Source of the DNA: Syntrophorhabdaceae bacterium PtaU1.Bin034
GTDB taxonomy: Bacteria > Desulfobacterota_G > Syntrophorhabdia > Syntrophorhabdales > WCHB1-27
NCBI GenBank assembly: GCA_002067405.1
Contig: MVRP01000214.1
Coordinates: 1-6,740 of the forward strand
DNA length: 6,740 bases
Direction: 5' to 3'
Under the pieces are notes generated by a model. It did not search any database. It worked only from the letters and a program-made list of their open reading frames with translations, and was not told the origin of the DNA. Positions 1-6,593 of the stretch are shown here, one piece after another. The number at the start of each line of letters is the position of its first letter. Within the stretch, counting starts at the first letter, position 1. Position numbers and translations under genes: made by a program.

Positions 1-696
1 GACTTCTATAAGAAATTCCAGCCGAAGGAGTGGCAGAACGTCCATGTTCTTTATTTCTGGTCCGTTGGTCCTCAGATTCTTGGCTCCACAAAGAAACCCA
101 TCAAGAAGTTCGAGGACCTCAAAGGCATGAAGATCAGGGGCACGGGAAGACCTGCGGATATCATCAAGGCCCTCGGCGCCTCACCTGTGGCGCTGGAAAT
201 GGGCGATGTGTACGATGCCGCTCAGAGGGGCCTGCTGGACGGCATCTATGACGCTATGGAAACATGGAAGGGCTTCAGGCTCGGCGACGTCATCAAGTAC
301 GGGTACCTCAGCCAGCGGGCAACCGGTTCGATATACACTTTTTATGTTGCGATGAATAAAGAGAAGTGGAATGCCCTCCCTGAAGACATCAAGAAGATCT
401 TTACCGATGCCGCCGAGGAATGGGTCGATAAGCATGCGGTAAAGACGCTCGAAGCGGATCAGGCCGGGATGGACTACTTCAAGCAGAAAGGCGGGCAGAT
501 GATCACCATACCCGAAGAAGAAATCAAGAAGATGCAGAAGGCGGTCGAGCCCGTGATCCAGGCTTACGTCAAGGCCATGGAAGGAAAGGGATACAAGAAA
601 GCGGAAATGGAAGAACAGCTGAAGTTCATACGCGAGCGGATCGCCTATTGGACGAAACAGGAGAAAGACCGAAAGCTGAAGAGCCCGTACCTATAA
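1..696 (+). CDS. dctP: TRAP transporter solute-binding protein, DctP family (5'-truncated by window edge)
   Basis: The reading frame is open from the first base and ends at TAA 694-696, giving 231 residues of a protein that is normally about 330-350, so roughly the first third is missing. The family is the periplasmic binding protein of TRAP transporters, which hands organic acids or similar solutes to a DctQ/DctM membrane pair driven by an ion gradient. Supporting sequence: KKFEDLKGMKIR (fragment residues 35-46), where R46 sits where the family's substrate-carboxylate-binding arginine is expected; then LGASPVALEMGDVYDAAQ followed by RGLLDG (about 56-79), matching the family pattern 'G-x-P-V-x-x-x-E-v-Y-x-A-L-Q-x-G-v-v-D-G'. 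A Lys/Glu-rich helical tail follows (about 170-231), ending KSPYL. No dctQ or dctM follows: the next gene is an ABC transporter behind its own promoter. The membrane partners may lie upstream or elsewhere. The substrate cannot be told from this fragment. Confidence 0.9.
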   Translation, partial: DFYKKFQPKEWQNVHVLYFWSVGPQILGSTKKPIKKFEDLKGMKIRGTGRPADIIKALGASPVALEMGDVYDAAQRGLLDGIYDAMETWKGFRLGDVIKYGYLSQRATGSIYTFYVAMNKEKWNALPEDIKKIFTDAAEEWVDKHAVKTLEADQAGMDYFKQKGGQMITIPEEEIKKMQKAVEPVIQAYVKAMEGKGYKKAEMEEQLKFIRERIAYWTKQEKDRKLKSPYL

Positions 697-730
697 GAGC
701 GCTGCTTCCCCACAAATAAACCGCATCTAT

Positions 731-787
731 GCCTCATGAGGCGAGGGCAAGGGAAATCTCATCCACTTCCTTTCGTTCCTCGCCTCA
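731..787. repeat. Nested inverted repeats in the dctP-ABC intergenic region
   Basis: Directly visible: a perfect 12-bp palindrome GCCTCATGAGGC at 731-742, overlapped by one arm of a larger inverted repeat, TGAGGCGAGG at 737-746, whose exact reverse complement CCTCGCCTCA lies at 778-787 (10-bp arms, 31-base loop). GGAA 752-755 and TTCC 767-770 could extend pairing inside the loop. The two folds are mutually exclusive because they share 737-742. No T-tract follows on either strand, so this is not a standard intrinsic terminator. It may stabilise the 3' end of the dctP mRNA, act in Rho-dependent termination, or bind a regulator. Function is unproven. Confidence 0.5.
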
Positions 788-817
788 AACCATGACCCCC
801 AAAATCCGGGTCCGCTT

Positions 818-846
818 TTGACAAGCCTTCCCGGCTTGCCTATAAT
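818..846 (+). promoter_or_regulatory. Consensus sigma70-type promoter of the ABC transporter genes
   Basis: The -35 box TTGACA (818-823) and the -10 box TATAAT (841-846) both match the consensus at all six positions and are separated by the optimal 17 bp. Transcription would start near 852-854, about 27 bases before the ATG at 880. This is the strongest promoter-like signal in the window and marks a transcriptional break between the TRAP gene and the ABC exporter genes. With short gaps downstream, trpS may be read from the same promoter. Confidence 0.85.
822..838. promoter_or_regulatory. Inverted repeat inside the promoter spacer, possible operator
   Basis: CAAGCC (822-827) and GGCTTG (833-838) form a perfect 6-bp inverted repeat around TTCCC. 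It overlaps the last two bases of the -35 box and fills most of the -35/-10 spacer. That is the position where MerR-type activators and many repressors bind. No regulator gene is in the window, so the operator role is inference, and a 6-bp inverted repeat can arise by chance. Confidence 0.35.
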
Positions 847-879
847 TAGTCTAACGCCAACCCGAAGCGACCTTTCCTC

Positions 880-1647
880 ATGAGCGAATACGCGATTACT
901 GTTGATTCCGTGAGCAAGACGTTCACAAGAGGGTTCTGGAGAAAGAAGCACACCGAGGCGTTGCGCAGTGTCTCGCTGCAGATAAAAAAAGGCGAGATCT
1001 TCGGTTTGCTGGGACCGAACGGGGCGGGGAAGACAACCCTTCTCAATATCCTTTCTACACAATTGACCGCTGATTCCGGCGAGGTGCTCATACTGGGCAG
1101 AAGGCTGGGGAGGTCTGTCGGCCGGGGGCAATATGCCCTGAAATGCAGGATGAACATGTGCTCCGGCAATCCTAATTTTCCCTGGAGCCTCACTGTCCGG
1201 GAGACGCTCAAGTTCTATGCCATGCTCTACGGGCTGGGTGGTTCCCGTTGCGAAAGAACGGTTGATTCCTACATCGGGATGCTGGAGCTTGACGAATTCT
1301 CGGACCGGAGATATGACTCGCTCTCAACGGGAACGAAACAACGGCTTGCCCTCGCAAAATCGTTGCTGAACGACCCCGAAATTCTCTTCCTTGACGAACC
1401 GACCATAGGTCTCGACCCCGATATAGCACGGAAAATCCGCAGCCTCATACTTGACATCCATAAGCGGAGGCATATCACCATCCTCATTACGACGCATTAC
1501 ATGCGCGAGGCCGAGGATATGTGTGAGCGCGTGGCCTTCATCAAGGGAGGGACCATCAGGGCCGTGGGTACGGCCGAGGAGCTCCAGGCGATGACGCATA
1601 CGGACGACCTCGAAGGCGTGTTCCTGGAATTTGCCGGGTCACAGTGA
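880..1647 (+). CDS. ABC transporter ATP-binding protein (ABC-2 exporter type)
   Basis: This 255-residue protein is a single nucleotide-binding domain that would bind the cytoplasmic face of the permease encoded next and hydrolyse ATP to drive export. Motifs in order: Walker A GPNGAGKT (residues 45-52), signature LSTGTKQRL (148-156), Walker B ILFLDEP (168-174) with catalytic E173, D-loop GLDP (177-180), and switch histidine H206 in TTHYMREAE. The signature form LST/SxGxxQR is common in ABC-2 type ATPases of drug, polysaccharide and lipid exporters. The Q-loop region reads MNMCSGNPNFPWSLTVRETL across residues 91-110 and has no glutamine where the family normally has one. Start: ATG 880 has only a weak, distant Shine-Dalgarno (GAAG 864-867), but it lies about 27 bases from the predicted transcription start and no better start is seen. 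The permease gene follows after 41 bases. The exported substrate cannot be inferred. Confidence 0.93.
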   Translation: MSEYAITVDSVSKTFTRGFWRKKHTEALRSVSLQIKKGEIFGLLGPNGAGKTTLLNILSTQLTADSGEVLILGRRLGRSVGRGQYALKCRMNMCSGNPNFPWSLTVRETLKFYAMLYGLGGSRCERTVDSYIGMLELDEFSDRRYDSLSTGTKQRLALAKSLLNDPEILFLDEPTIGLDPDIARKIRSLILDIHKRRHITILITTHYMREAEDMCERVAFIKGGTIRAVGTAEELQAMTHTDDLEGVFLEFAGSQ

Positions 1648-1678
1648 CAAAAGGTGGCCGGACCGCCGGCTAAGTGGC

Positions 1679-1686
1679 AGGGGGAG
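1679..1686 (+). promoter_or_regulatory. Ribosome binding site that moves the permease start
   Basis: A purine-rich AGGGGGAG lies just upstream of in-frame GTG 1689 and TTG 1692 (GGAG 1683-1686 is 5 bases from the TTG and 2 from the GTG). The longer frame opening at GTG 1674 would place this site inside the gene; its own nearest AGG-rich stretch, near 1648-1656, is about 18 bases away. The start at 1689/1692 is therefore preferred. Confidence 0.55.
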
Positions 1687-1688
1687 AT

Positions 1689-2462
1689 GTGTTGATAAGG
1701 ATTTTTGCCTTTGCTTACAGGAACTGGATTTTTGCGAAGCGCAATTTCTTTGCCTTTACCGAGATCCTGTTCTGGCCCATCGTGAGCCTGGTTTCGATCG
1801 GGCTCATGGGAAATTTCCTGTCGCTGAAGGGGGACCTCGCCGATTTTCTCCTCACGGGCGCCATAACCGGCGGCGTGCTTCAGGTGTCGCAGCTCGATGT
1901 ATCTTACAGCCTGCTCTACGACATCTGGTCGAAAAGCATCAAGCATACATTCCTTGCGCCCGTGAACCAGTACCATTACGTGCTCGGGTCCTGGCTGATC
2001 GGCATTATCCGCGGCATACTGGTCTTCATCCTTCTCGCAGCCTTTTCACGGGCGGCATTCGGTTTTAACCTTCCCTCTTTTGGGGTAACGGCCGTCTTCG
2101 CCATCGGTGTTTTCCTGAGCGCCCTCGTCACGGGAATGCTGGTGTGCCTCCTGGTGCTGCTTTACGGGCAGCGGGTAGAGGTAACGGCCTGGTCGCTCTC
2201 GACGCTCTCTCTGCTCATATGCGGCATCTACTATCCGGTGAGCTACCTGCCCCGAAGCGTGATGCTTGTCTCGGAGTTGATCCCTCTCACCTATTTTCTG
2301 GAATATCTCCGCGCGTCCTACGGTTTTGCCCCTGTCTTCTCCCATTCGTTGTTAAAAGGATTCGGTCTCACTGCCATTTACGTCGCCGTTCTCTTCCGTC
2401 TTCTCCGCATTGCCTTCGAGAAGTCCCGAAGGACAGGCATGATTCTCCGTTTATCCGAGTAA
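1689..2462 (+). CDS. ABC-2 type transporter permease
   Basis: This integral membrane protein of about 257 residues (from GTG 1689) is the channel-forming partner of the preceding ATPase; the exporter would be a dimer of each. A short amphipathic N-terminus (RIFAFAYRNWIFAKRN, as in ABC-2 connecting helices) is followed by about six hydrophobic segments, roughly at residues 24-44, 52-75, 97-118, 129-155, 160-181 and 224-245. The fifth carries CGIYYPVSYLP, resembling the 'G-x-x-Y-P-x-x-x-L-P' stretch typical of ABC-2 permeases just before the final extracytoplasmic loop. The C-terminus is basic (EKSRRTG) and probably cytoplasmic. GTG 1674 (262 residues) and TTG 1692 (256 residues) are alternative starts; the Shine-Dalgarno favours 1689 or 1692. 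Daunorubicin-, polysaccharide- or lipid-type substrates are all possible, and the sequence does not decide between them. Confidence 0.88.
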   Translation: MLIRIFAFAYRNWIFAKRNFFAFTEILFWPIVSLVSIGLMGNFLSLKGDLADFLLTGAITGGVLQVSQLDVSYSLLYDIWSKSIKHTFLAPVNQYHYVLGSWLIGIIRGILVFILLAAFSRAAFGFNLPSFGVTAVFAIGVFLSALVTGMLVCLLVLLYGQRVEVTAWSLSTLSLLICGIYYPVSYLPRSVMLVSELIPLTYFLEYLRASYGFAPVFSHSLLKGFGLTAIYVAVLFRLLRIAFEKSRRTGMILRLSE

Positions 2463-2535
2463 AATGGAAGTCGCCTTGTCTGCTGCCGTGCTCTACTTGC
2501 TTTTCCCTTTTTTTGAAGCCACATTGAAATTAAGG

Positions 2536-3537
2536 ATGACGGACCTGCCGTTCGAGCCGAAAAAGAAACGGGTCTTCTCCGGGGTTGCCCCGACAGGCGT
2601 TATTCACCTTGGCAATTACCTGGGAGCGGTCAGGAATTGGGTCGAGCTGCAGGCAGACAACGAATGCTTCTTCTCCGTGGTGGACCTTCATGCACTCACC
2701 ACGCATCCCGTCGACCTGAAAGACAAGGTTATCGAGGTCGCGAAGATCTACCTGGCCTGCGGTCTCGATCCCGGCCGCTCGGTGATCTTTGTTCAGTCCC
2801 ACATCAAAGAACACGCCGAACTTTTCTGGCTTCTCGCAACGATCGCAAGGATTCCCGAATTGGAGAGGATGACCCAGTACAAAGATAAGTCCGGTGAAGA
2901 CAGGCGGGGCGTCACTCTGGGGCTGCTTGCCTATCCGGTGCTCATGGCCGCAGATATACTCCTCTATAAAGCAGACCTTGTGCCGGTGGGAGAAGATCAG
3001 AGGCAGCATGTCGAGCTGACGCGCGATCTTGCAAAACGCTTCAATGACCGCTTTGGAACCGTATTCCCTGTGCCGGAAATCATGACATTGAAGATGGCGG
3101 GCCGGATAATGGGGCTTGACAACCCCGAAAAGAAGATGTCGAAGACTGCTGCGAGCCAATATAACTACATTGCTTTGACCGACCCTCCTGATGCGGTAGC
3201 CGCAAAGATCGGGAGGGCAGTGACCGATTCGGGCCGGGAGGTCGTGATGAGCCCGGAAAAGCCTGCAATTTCAAACCTCCTTGCGATCTATTCGCTCGTC
3301 TCCGGACAACCGGCGGGTGATATAGAGGAAACCTACAGGGGTAAAGGCTACGCTGAGTTCAAGAAGGATCTGGCCGACCTGATCATCGAGTTTCTTCGCC
3401 CCATACAGTTGAGCTATTCCCGCCTTGATGACAAAAACGTCCTCAGCATTCTTCGCGACGGCGCAACGAGGGCTCGGAAGATCGCAGCCGGGACGGTAAA
3501 GGAGGCCAGGGAGAAATTGGGTCTTCTCCCGTCTTGA
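2536..3537 (+). CDS. trpS: Tryptophanyl-tRNA synthetase
   Basis: This cytosolic class I aminoacyl-tRNA synthetase charges tRNA-Trp with tryptophan using ATP. From ATG 2536 it has 333 residues, the usual bacterial length. The HIGH-type motif is PTGVIHLGNYLG (residues 19-30) and the KMSKS-type motif is KKMSKTA (199-205), ending in Thr rather than Ser. Between them are the bacterial TrpRS block VPVGEDQRQHVELTRDLA (149-166) and the tryptophan-pocket region around AYPVLMAADILLYKADLV (132-149). The frame is open further upstream to ATG 2464, one base after the permease stop. That would add 24 mostly hydrophobic residues (MEVALSAAVLYLLFPFFEAT...) ahead of the conserved part, which is unusual for a soluble enzyme, and no Shine-Dalgarno precedes 2464. 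ATG 2536 has AAGG directly abutting it, which is too close to be a good site, so initiation is not settled; TTG 2524 is another option. It is probably co-transcribed with the ABC genes. Confidence 0.95.
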   Translation: MTDLPFEPKKKRVFSGVAPTGVIHLGNYLGAVRNWVELQADNECFFSVVDLHALTTHPVDLKDKVIEVAKIYLACGLDPGRSVIFVQSHIKEHAELFWLLATIARIPELERMTQYKDKSGEDRRGVTLGLLAYPVLMAADILLYKADLVPVGEDQRQHVELTRDLAKRFNDRFGTVFPVPEIMTLKMAGRIMGLDNPEKKMSKTAASQYNYIALTDPPDAVAAKIGRAVTDSGREVVMSPEKPAISNLLAIYSLVSGQPAGDIEETYRGKGYAEFKKDLADLIIEFLRPIQLSYSRLDDKNVLSILRDGATRARKIAAGTVKEAREKLGLLPS

Positions 3538-3544
3538 GTTTTTT
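3509..3544 (+). terminator. Possible weak terminator at the end of trpS
   Basis: GGGAGAA (3509-3515) and TTCTCCC (3524-3530) form a perfect 7-bp stem with an 8-base loop, followed by six T residues at 3539-3544. The 8-base gap between stem and T-tract is longer than in a standard intrinsic terminator, and the stem lies within the last codons of trpS. It may cause partial termination before the transglycosylase gene, or none. Confidence 0.3.
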
Positions 3545-3586
3545 GCATTGACATCGATAATTCTATGGATTTAACTGAAGGTCACC

Positions 3587-5068
3587 ATGAGACGTTCTTC
3601 TTCTCTTGTTGCCTTTCTCCTTGTTGTTTTTTACCTGTTCTTGGCGGGCGTATTTCTGCCGGGGGAGGCAACCGCCGCCGGGCCCGAAGAACAGGAAACG
3701 GCTGATCCCTGGCTGACCGACGAAGCGGCCGCCGTCCTCTACCGGCCTGTTGACACCAGAAAGGACGACCTGGGACCCGAGACGAGAACTATCAGGGTGC
3801 TCGTGCATTATGGCCGCACCGAGTTTTTTGTGGCCAACGGCAGGCCTTTCGGCGTCGAATGCGAATCCTTCATCGAGTACGAGAAATTCGTCAATAGGTC
3901 GATCCGAAAACGGAAGCCGAAAATAAGTATCACTTTCATACCTGTCCGCTTTGAAGACCTGATCCCGTATCTCCTGGAGGGGAAGGGAGATGTGGCGGCA
4001 GGGCTTATCACGGTGACTGAGGAACGGGAACAGAAGGTGGCATTCACCGAGCCGTACGTCGAGAATGTCTCCGAGGTGCTGGTCGCCCATGCGGGCGCCC
4101 GAATCCCGAAAAGCCTCGAAGAGCTTTCCGGAAGGACCGTCCATGTTCTCAGAGGAAGCAGTTTTTCCCACCATCTTCATCTTCTTAACGAGAGGCTGGC
4201 TGCATCGCACCGCTCCCCCGTGAATATCGTGGAGATGCCGGCGAGCACAAATGCTGACGACATTCTGGAAATGGTCAATGCGGGTATATTCGAATTAACC
4301 TTCGTGGATGATTTTGTCGCAGAGCTCTGGCAGCATGTCCTGCCCGACATAACGGTGGTCAAGGAGGTGATGCTGCACAAGGGCGGTACCATTGCCTGGG
4401 CCGTGCGAAAAGACAACCCCGAGTTTCAGAAGAGCCTCAATGCCTTTGTCGATTACGGGAAACGGCATCTCAAGAAGAAGATCGCCGAGGTAACGAAGCG
4501 CTATTTCAAAGACGTCAAGCTCCTCAAGAATCCTCTTCAACAGGAGCTCTTCGGGAGGGTCAAGGAACTGAGCCCCCATTTTAAGACGGCGGGATCGAAC
4601 AACAAGTTCGACTGGCTTATGGTAATGGCTCAGGGCTATCAGGAGTCAGAGCTGAATCAGAATCGTAAGAGTCCGAGAGGGGCGCTGGGGGTCATGCAGC
4701 TTCTTCCGTCGACAGCCAAAAGCATCGGGTTCTCCGACATCCGGACAGCGCGGAACAACATCGCAGCGGGCGTCGCATACCTGGACTGGATCAGGAAGAA
4801 CTACTTCAATGAACCGGATATCCCGGCGGAGGCGCGGGTCGATTTTTCCCTTGCCGCCTATAATGCGGGACCGTTACGCATCCAGTCGCTGCGCCACGAG
4901 GCAAAAAAGCGAGGCCTCAATCCCAACCTCTGGTTCAACAACGTGGAACGTGTGGTGCTGGATAAGATCGGCGAGGAACCTGTCAGGTACGTGTCGAATA
5001 TCAACCGGTACTACATCGCCTACCGCATGTCGCACGAGATCGAAAAGGGCAAAGAACACTCGCAATAG
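3587..5068 (+). CDS. mltF: MltF-like lytic transglycosylase with N-terminal solute-binding-like domain
   Basis: This 493-residue envelope protein is predicted to cleave the MurNAc-GlcNAc bond of peptidoglycan, forming 1,6-anhydro ends. An N-terminal signal peptide (basic MRR, hydrophobic residues 7-24, plausible cleavage after GEATA near residue 30) sends it out of the cytoplasm. It lacks a lipobox cysteine. Residues about 67-310 resemble a type 3 solute-binding domain, including DVAAGLITVTEEREQKVAF (135-153) and then TEPYV, the usual 'D-x-A-A-x-L-x-x-T-x-x-R-x-x-x-v-x-F-x-x-P-Y' pattern. Residues about 340-485 are an SLT domain: AQGYQESELNQ with predicted catalytic E353, RGALGVMQLLP (364-374) and AAYNAGP (423-429), then a C-terminal RYVSNINRYYIAYR block. 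This domain order is that of MltF, in which the first domain regulates activity by sensing muropeptides or amino acids. GAAGG at 3577-3581, 5 bases before ATG 3587, supports the start. No partner genes in the window explain a specific role. Confidence 0.9.
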   Translation: MRRSSSLVAFLLVVFYLFLAGVFLPGEATAAGPEEQETADPWLTDEAAAVLYRPVDTRKDDLGPETRTIRVLVHYGRTEFFVANGRPFGVECESFIEYEKFVNRSIRKRKPKISITFIPVRFEDLIPYLLEGKGDVAAGLITVTEEREQKVAFTEPYVENVSEVLVAHAGARIPKSLEELSGRTVHVLRGSSFSHHLHLLNERLAASHRSPVNIVEMPASTNADDILEMVNAGIFELTFVDDFVAELWQHVLPDITVVKEVMLHKGGTIAWAVRKDNPEFQKSLNAFVDYGKRHLKKKIAEVTKRYFKDVKLLKNPLQQELFGRVKELSPHFKTAGSNNKFDWLMVMAQGYQESELNQNRKSPRGALGVMQLLPSTAKSIGFSDIRTARNNIAAGVAYLDWIRKNYFNEPDIPAEARVDFSLAAYNAGPLRIQSLRHEAKKRGLNPNLWFNNVERVVLDKIGEEPVRYVSNINRYYIAYRMSHEIEKGKEHSQ

Positions 5069-5083
5069 CCGATTCATTCACTC

Positions 5084-5112
5084 TTGAGTTTCATAATCCA
5101 TATGCTTACACT
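5084..5112 (+). promoter_or_regulatory. Candidate sigma70-type promoter of rtcB-archease
   Basis: TTGAGT (5084-5089) and TACACT (5107-5112) each match the consensus at four of six positions and are spaced by exactly 17 bp. Transcription would start near 5119, just ahead of the Shine-Dalgarno at 5123. The placement after the mltF stop (5068) is sensible. No sigma54 (GG-N10-GC) element of the kind used by the E. coli rtcBA operon is visible in this gap. Confidence 0.45.
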
Positions 5113-5122
5113 GTGAGGAAAG

Positions 5123-5128
5123 AGGAGG
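5123..5128 (+). promoter_or_regulatory. Strong Shine-Dalgarno that fixes the rtcB start
   Basis: AGGAGG lies 5 bases before ATG 5134, an ideal match and spacing. The frame is open back to GTG 5113, but starting there would put this site inside the coding sequence, so ATG 5134 is preferred. Confidence 0.85.
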
Positions 5129-5133
5129 TGCTC

Positions 5134-6591
5134 ATGGCAATTCCTGCGGGAATTAATCGCATTTCGGAGACCGTGTGGGAACTGCCTGTGTCGTACAAGG
5201 AGGGCATGCGGGTGCCGGCCCGAATTTACGGTACGGAGAAGCTGGTCAGGGAAATGGACGACGCAGTCTACGACCAGGTGACCAATGTCGCGACCCTGCC
5301 CGGCGTCACCAAATACGCGCTTTGCATGCCGGACGGCCACTTCGGCTACGGGTTCCCGATCGGTGGGGTCGCTGCAATGGACGTCGAAAAAGGAGGGGTC
5401 ATCTCTCCCGGAGGCATCGGGTTCGACATCAATTGCGGCATGAGGCTCATCAAGACCAACCTTACCGAAGAAGACGTGAAGCCCAGACTTAAAGGGCTTG
5501 TGGACAAGCTCTTTGATGCCGTGCCGGCCGGCGTGGGGGCCACGGGCTTTTTGAAGATATCCCGCCAGGAGTTCCGCAATGTGGTCGAAGAGGGCGCTCA
5601 ATGGTGCGTGAGGAACGGTTACGGCTGGAATGAAGACCTGGAGCTCACCGAAGACCAGGGCTGTACTCCGGGGGCCGAAGCGGCCACGATCAGCGAAAGG
5701 GCCATAGACAGGGGATTCAACCAGATCGGCACGCTTGGCAGCGGCAACCACTACCTTGAAGTCCAGGTCGTGCGCGAAGGAAGCATTTTCGACCATGCAG
5801 CCGCAGAGGTATTCGGGTTGACACCCGGACAGGTTGTGGTCATGTTTCATTGCGGCAGCAGAGGTTTCGGGCATCAGGTGGCAACGGACTATCTCCGGCT
5901 TTTCCTGAAGGTGATGGAGAGCAAATACAATATACGGATACTGGATCGCGAGCTTGCCTGTGCGCCCTTCGATTCGCCGGAAGGCCGCGACTATTTCGCC
6001 GCGATGAAATGCTGCCTGAACATGTCTTTCGCGAACCGTCAGATGATCCTTCACCGGGTAAGGCAGGTATTCGCCGACGTATTCGAGCAGCCGGCCGAAA
6101 GGCTCGGGATACATATGATCTACGATATCGCCCACAATACGGCGAAGCTGGAGAAGCATCCGGTAAACGGGAAGGAACGCCAGCTTCTGGTTCACCGGAA
6201 AGGAGCGACCCGTGCATTTGGCCCGGGAATGGCCGGGATACCGCAGAAATACCGCAGGATCGGCCAACCGGTCATCATCGGGGGAAGCATGGAGACCGGT
6301 TCCTATCTTCTTGTGGGTACGGAGACCGGAAAAGAGACCTTTTACAGCACGCCCCACGGCAGCGGTCGAACCATGAGCCGCACAAAGGCCCGCAAACAGT
6401 GGCGCGGGAAAGAGCTGCAGCGCGAAATGGAGCAGCGCGGCATTTACATTCGGACGGCCTCGTGGTCAGGTCTTGCAGAGGAGGCAGGGGGGGCTTACAA
6501 GAACATCGACGAGGTGATAGAGGCGGCGGAATTGGCGGGGATATGCAAACGGGTCGTAAGGTTCACGCCCCTGGGCAACATCAAGGGTTGA
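5134..6591 (+). CDS. rtcB: RNA-splicing ligase RtcB (3'-phosphate/5'-OH RNA ligase)
   Basis: This 485-residue cytosolic enzyme joins RNA ends bearing a 3'-phosphate or 2',3'-cyclic phosphate to 5'-OH ends, using GTP and Mn2+ through a covalent RtcB-GMP intermediate. Its jobs in other organisms are tRNA splicing and RNA repair. All the family's metal and nucleotide residues appear present: MPDGHFGYGFPIGG (65-78), D98 and C101 in GFDINCGMRL, H206 in GSGNHYLEV, H239 in FHCGSRGFGHQ, H334 in AHNTAKLE, and the guanylylated histidine H408 in TPHGSGRTMSR. By family knowledge these correspond to D95, C98, H203, H234, H329 and H404 of the Pyrococcus enzyme. The length and the collinear motifs match the long, archaeal-like RtcB class rather than the roughly 400-residue E. 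coli form. An archease-like gene starts two bases after the stop, as in many RtcB operons. The enzyme looks intact and active. Confidence 0.97.
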   Translation: MAIPAGINRISETVWELPVSYKEGMRVPARIYGTEKLVREMDDAVYDQVTNVATLPGVTKYALCMPDGHFGYGFPIGGVAAMDVEKGGVISPGGIGFDINCGMRLIKTNLTEEDVKPRLKGLVDKLFDAVPAGVGATGFLKISRQEFRNVVEEGAQWCVRNGYGWNEDLELTEDQGCTPGAEAATISERAIDRGFNQIGTLGSGNHYLEVQVVREGSIFDHAAAEVFGLTPGQVVVMFHCGSRGFGHQVATDYLRLFLKVMESKYNIRILDRELACAPFDSPEGRDYFAAMKCCLNMSFANRQMILHRVRQVFADVFEQPAERLGIHMIYDIAHNTAKLEKHPVNGKERQLLVHRKGATRAFGPGMAGIPQKYRRIGQPVIIGGSMETGSYLLVGTETGKETFYSTPHGSGRTMSRTKARKQWRGKELQREMEQRGIYIRTASWSGLAEEAGGAYKNIDEVIEAAELAGICKRVVRFTPLGNIKG

Positions 6592-6593
6592 TA

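Noticed and set aside
697..879. A tRNA, riboswitch, T-box or small-RNA gene in the longest gap
   Set aside because: I see no cloverleaf, T-box motif or known riboswitch core; only the inverted repeats and the promoter described.
1674..1688. GTG 1674 as the permease start
   Set aside because: It lacks a ribosome site at proper distance, while a purine-rich site lies just ahead of GTG 1689/TTG 1692; kept only as an alternative.
2530..3159. A 209-codon open frame on the - strand opposite trpS
   Set aside because: It is antisense to the conserved TrpRS core, with no recognisable protein features and no ribosome site of note.
3548..3576. TTGACA at 3548-3553 upstream of mltF as a promoter
   Set aside because: At 17-bp spacing the -10 position reads TTAACT, a poor match, and transcription would start almost at the ATG, cutting off the good Shine-Dalgarno at 3577-3581.
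5113..5133. GTG 5113 as the rtcB start
   Set aside because: It would place the ideal AGGAGG site inside the gene and add seven residues before the conserved start of the family.
5074..6357. A 427-codon open frame on the - strand opposite rtcB
   Set aside because: It lies wholly against a gene with full family motifs, shows no recognisable domain, and is explained by codon bias of a GC-rich gene leaving the antisense frame open.
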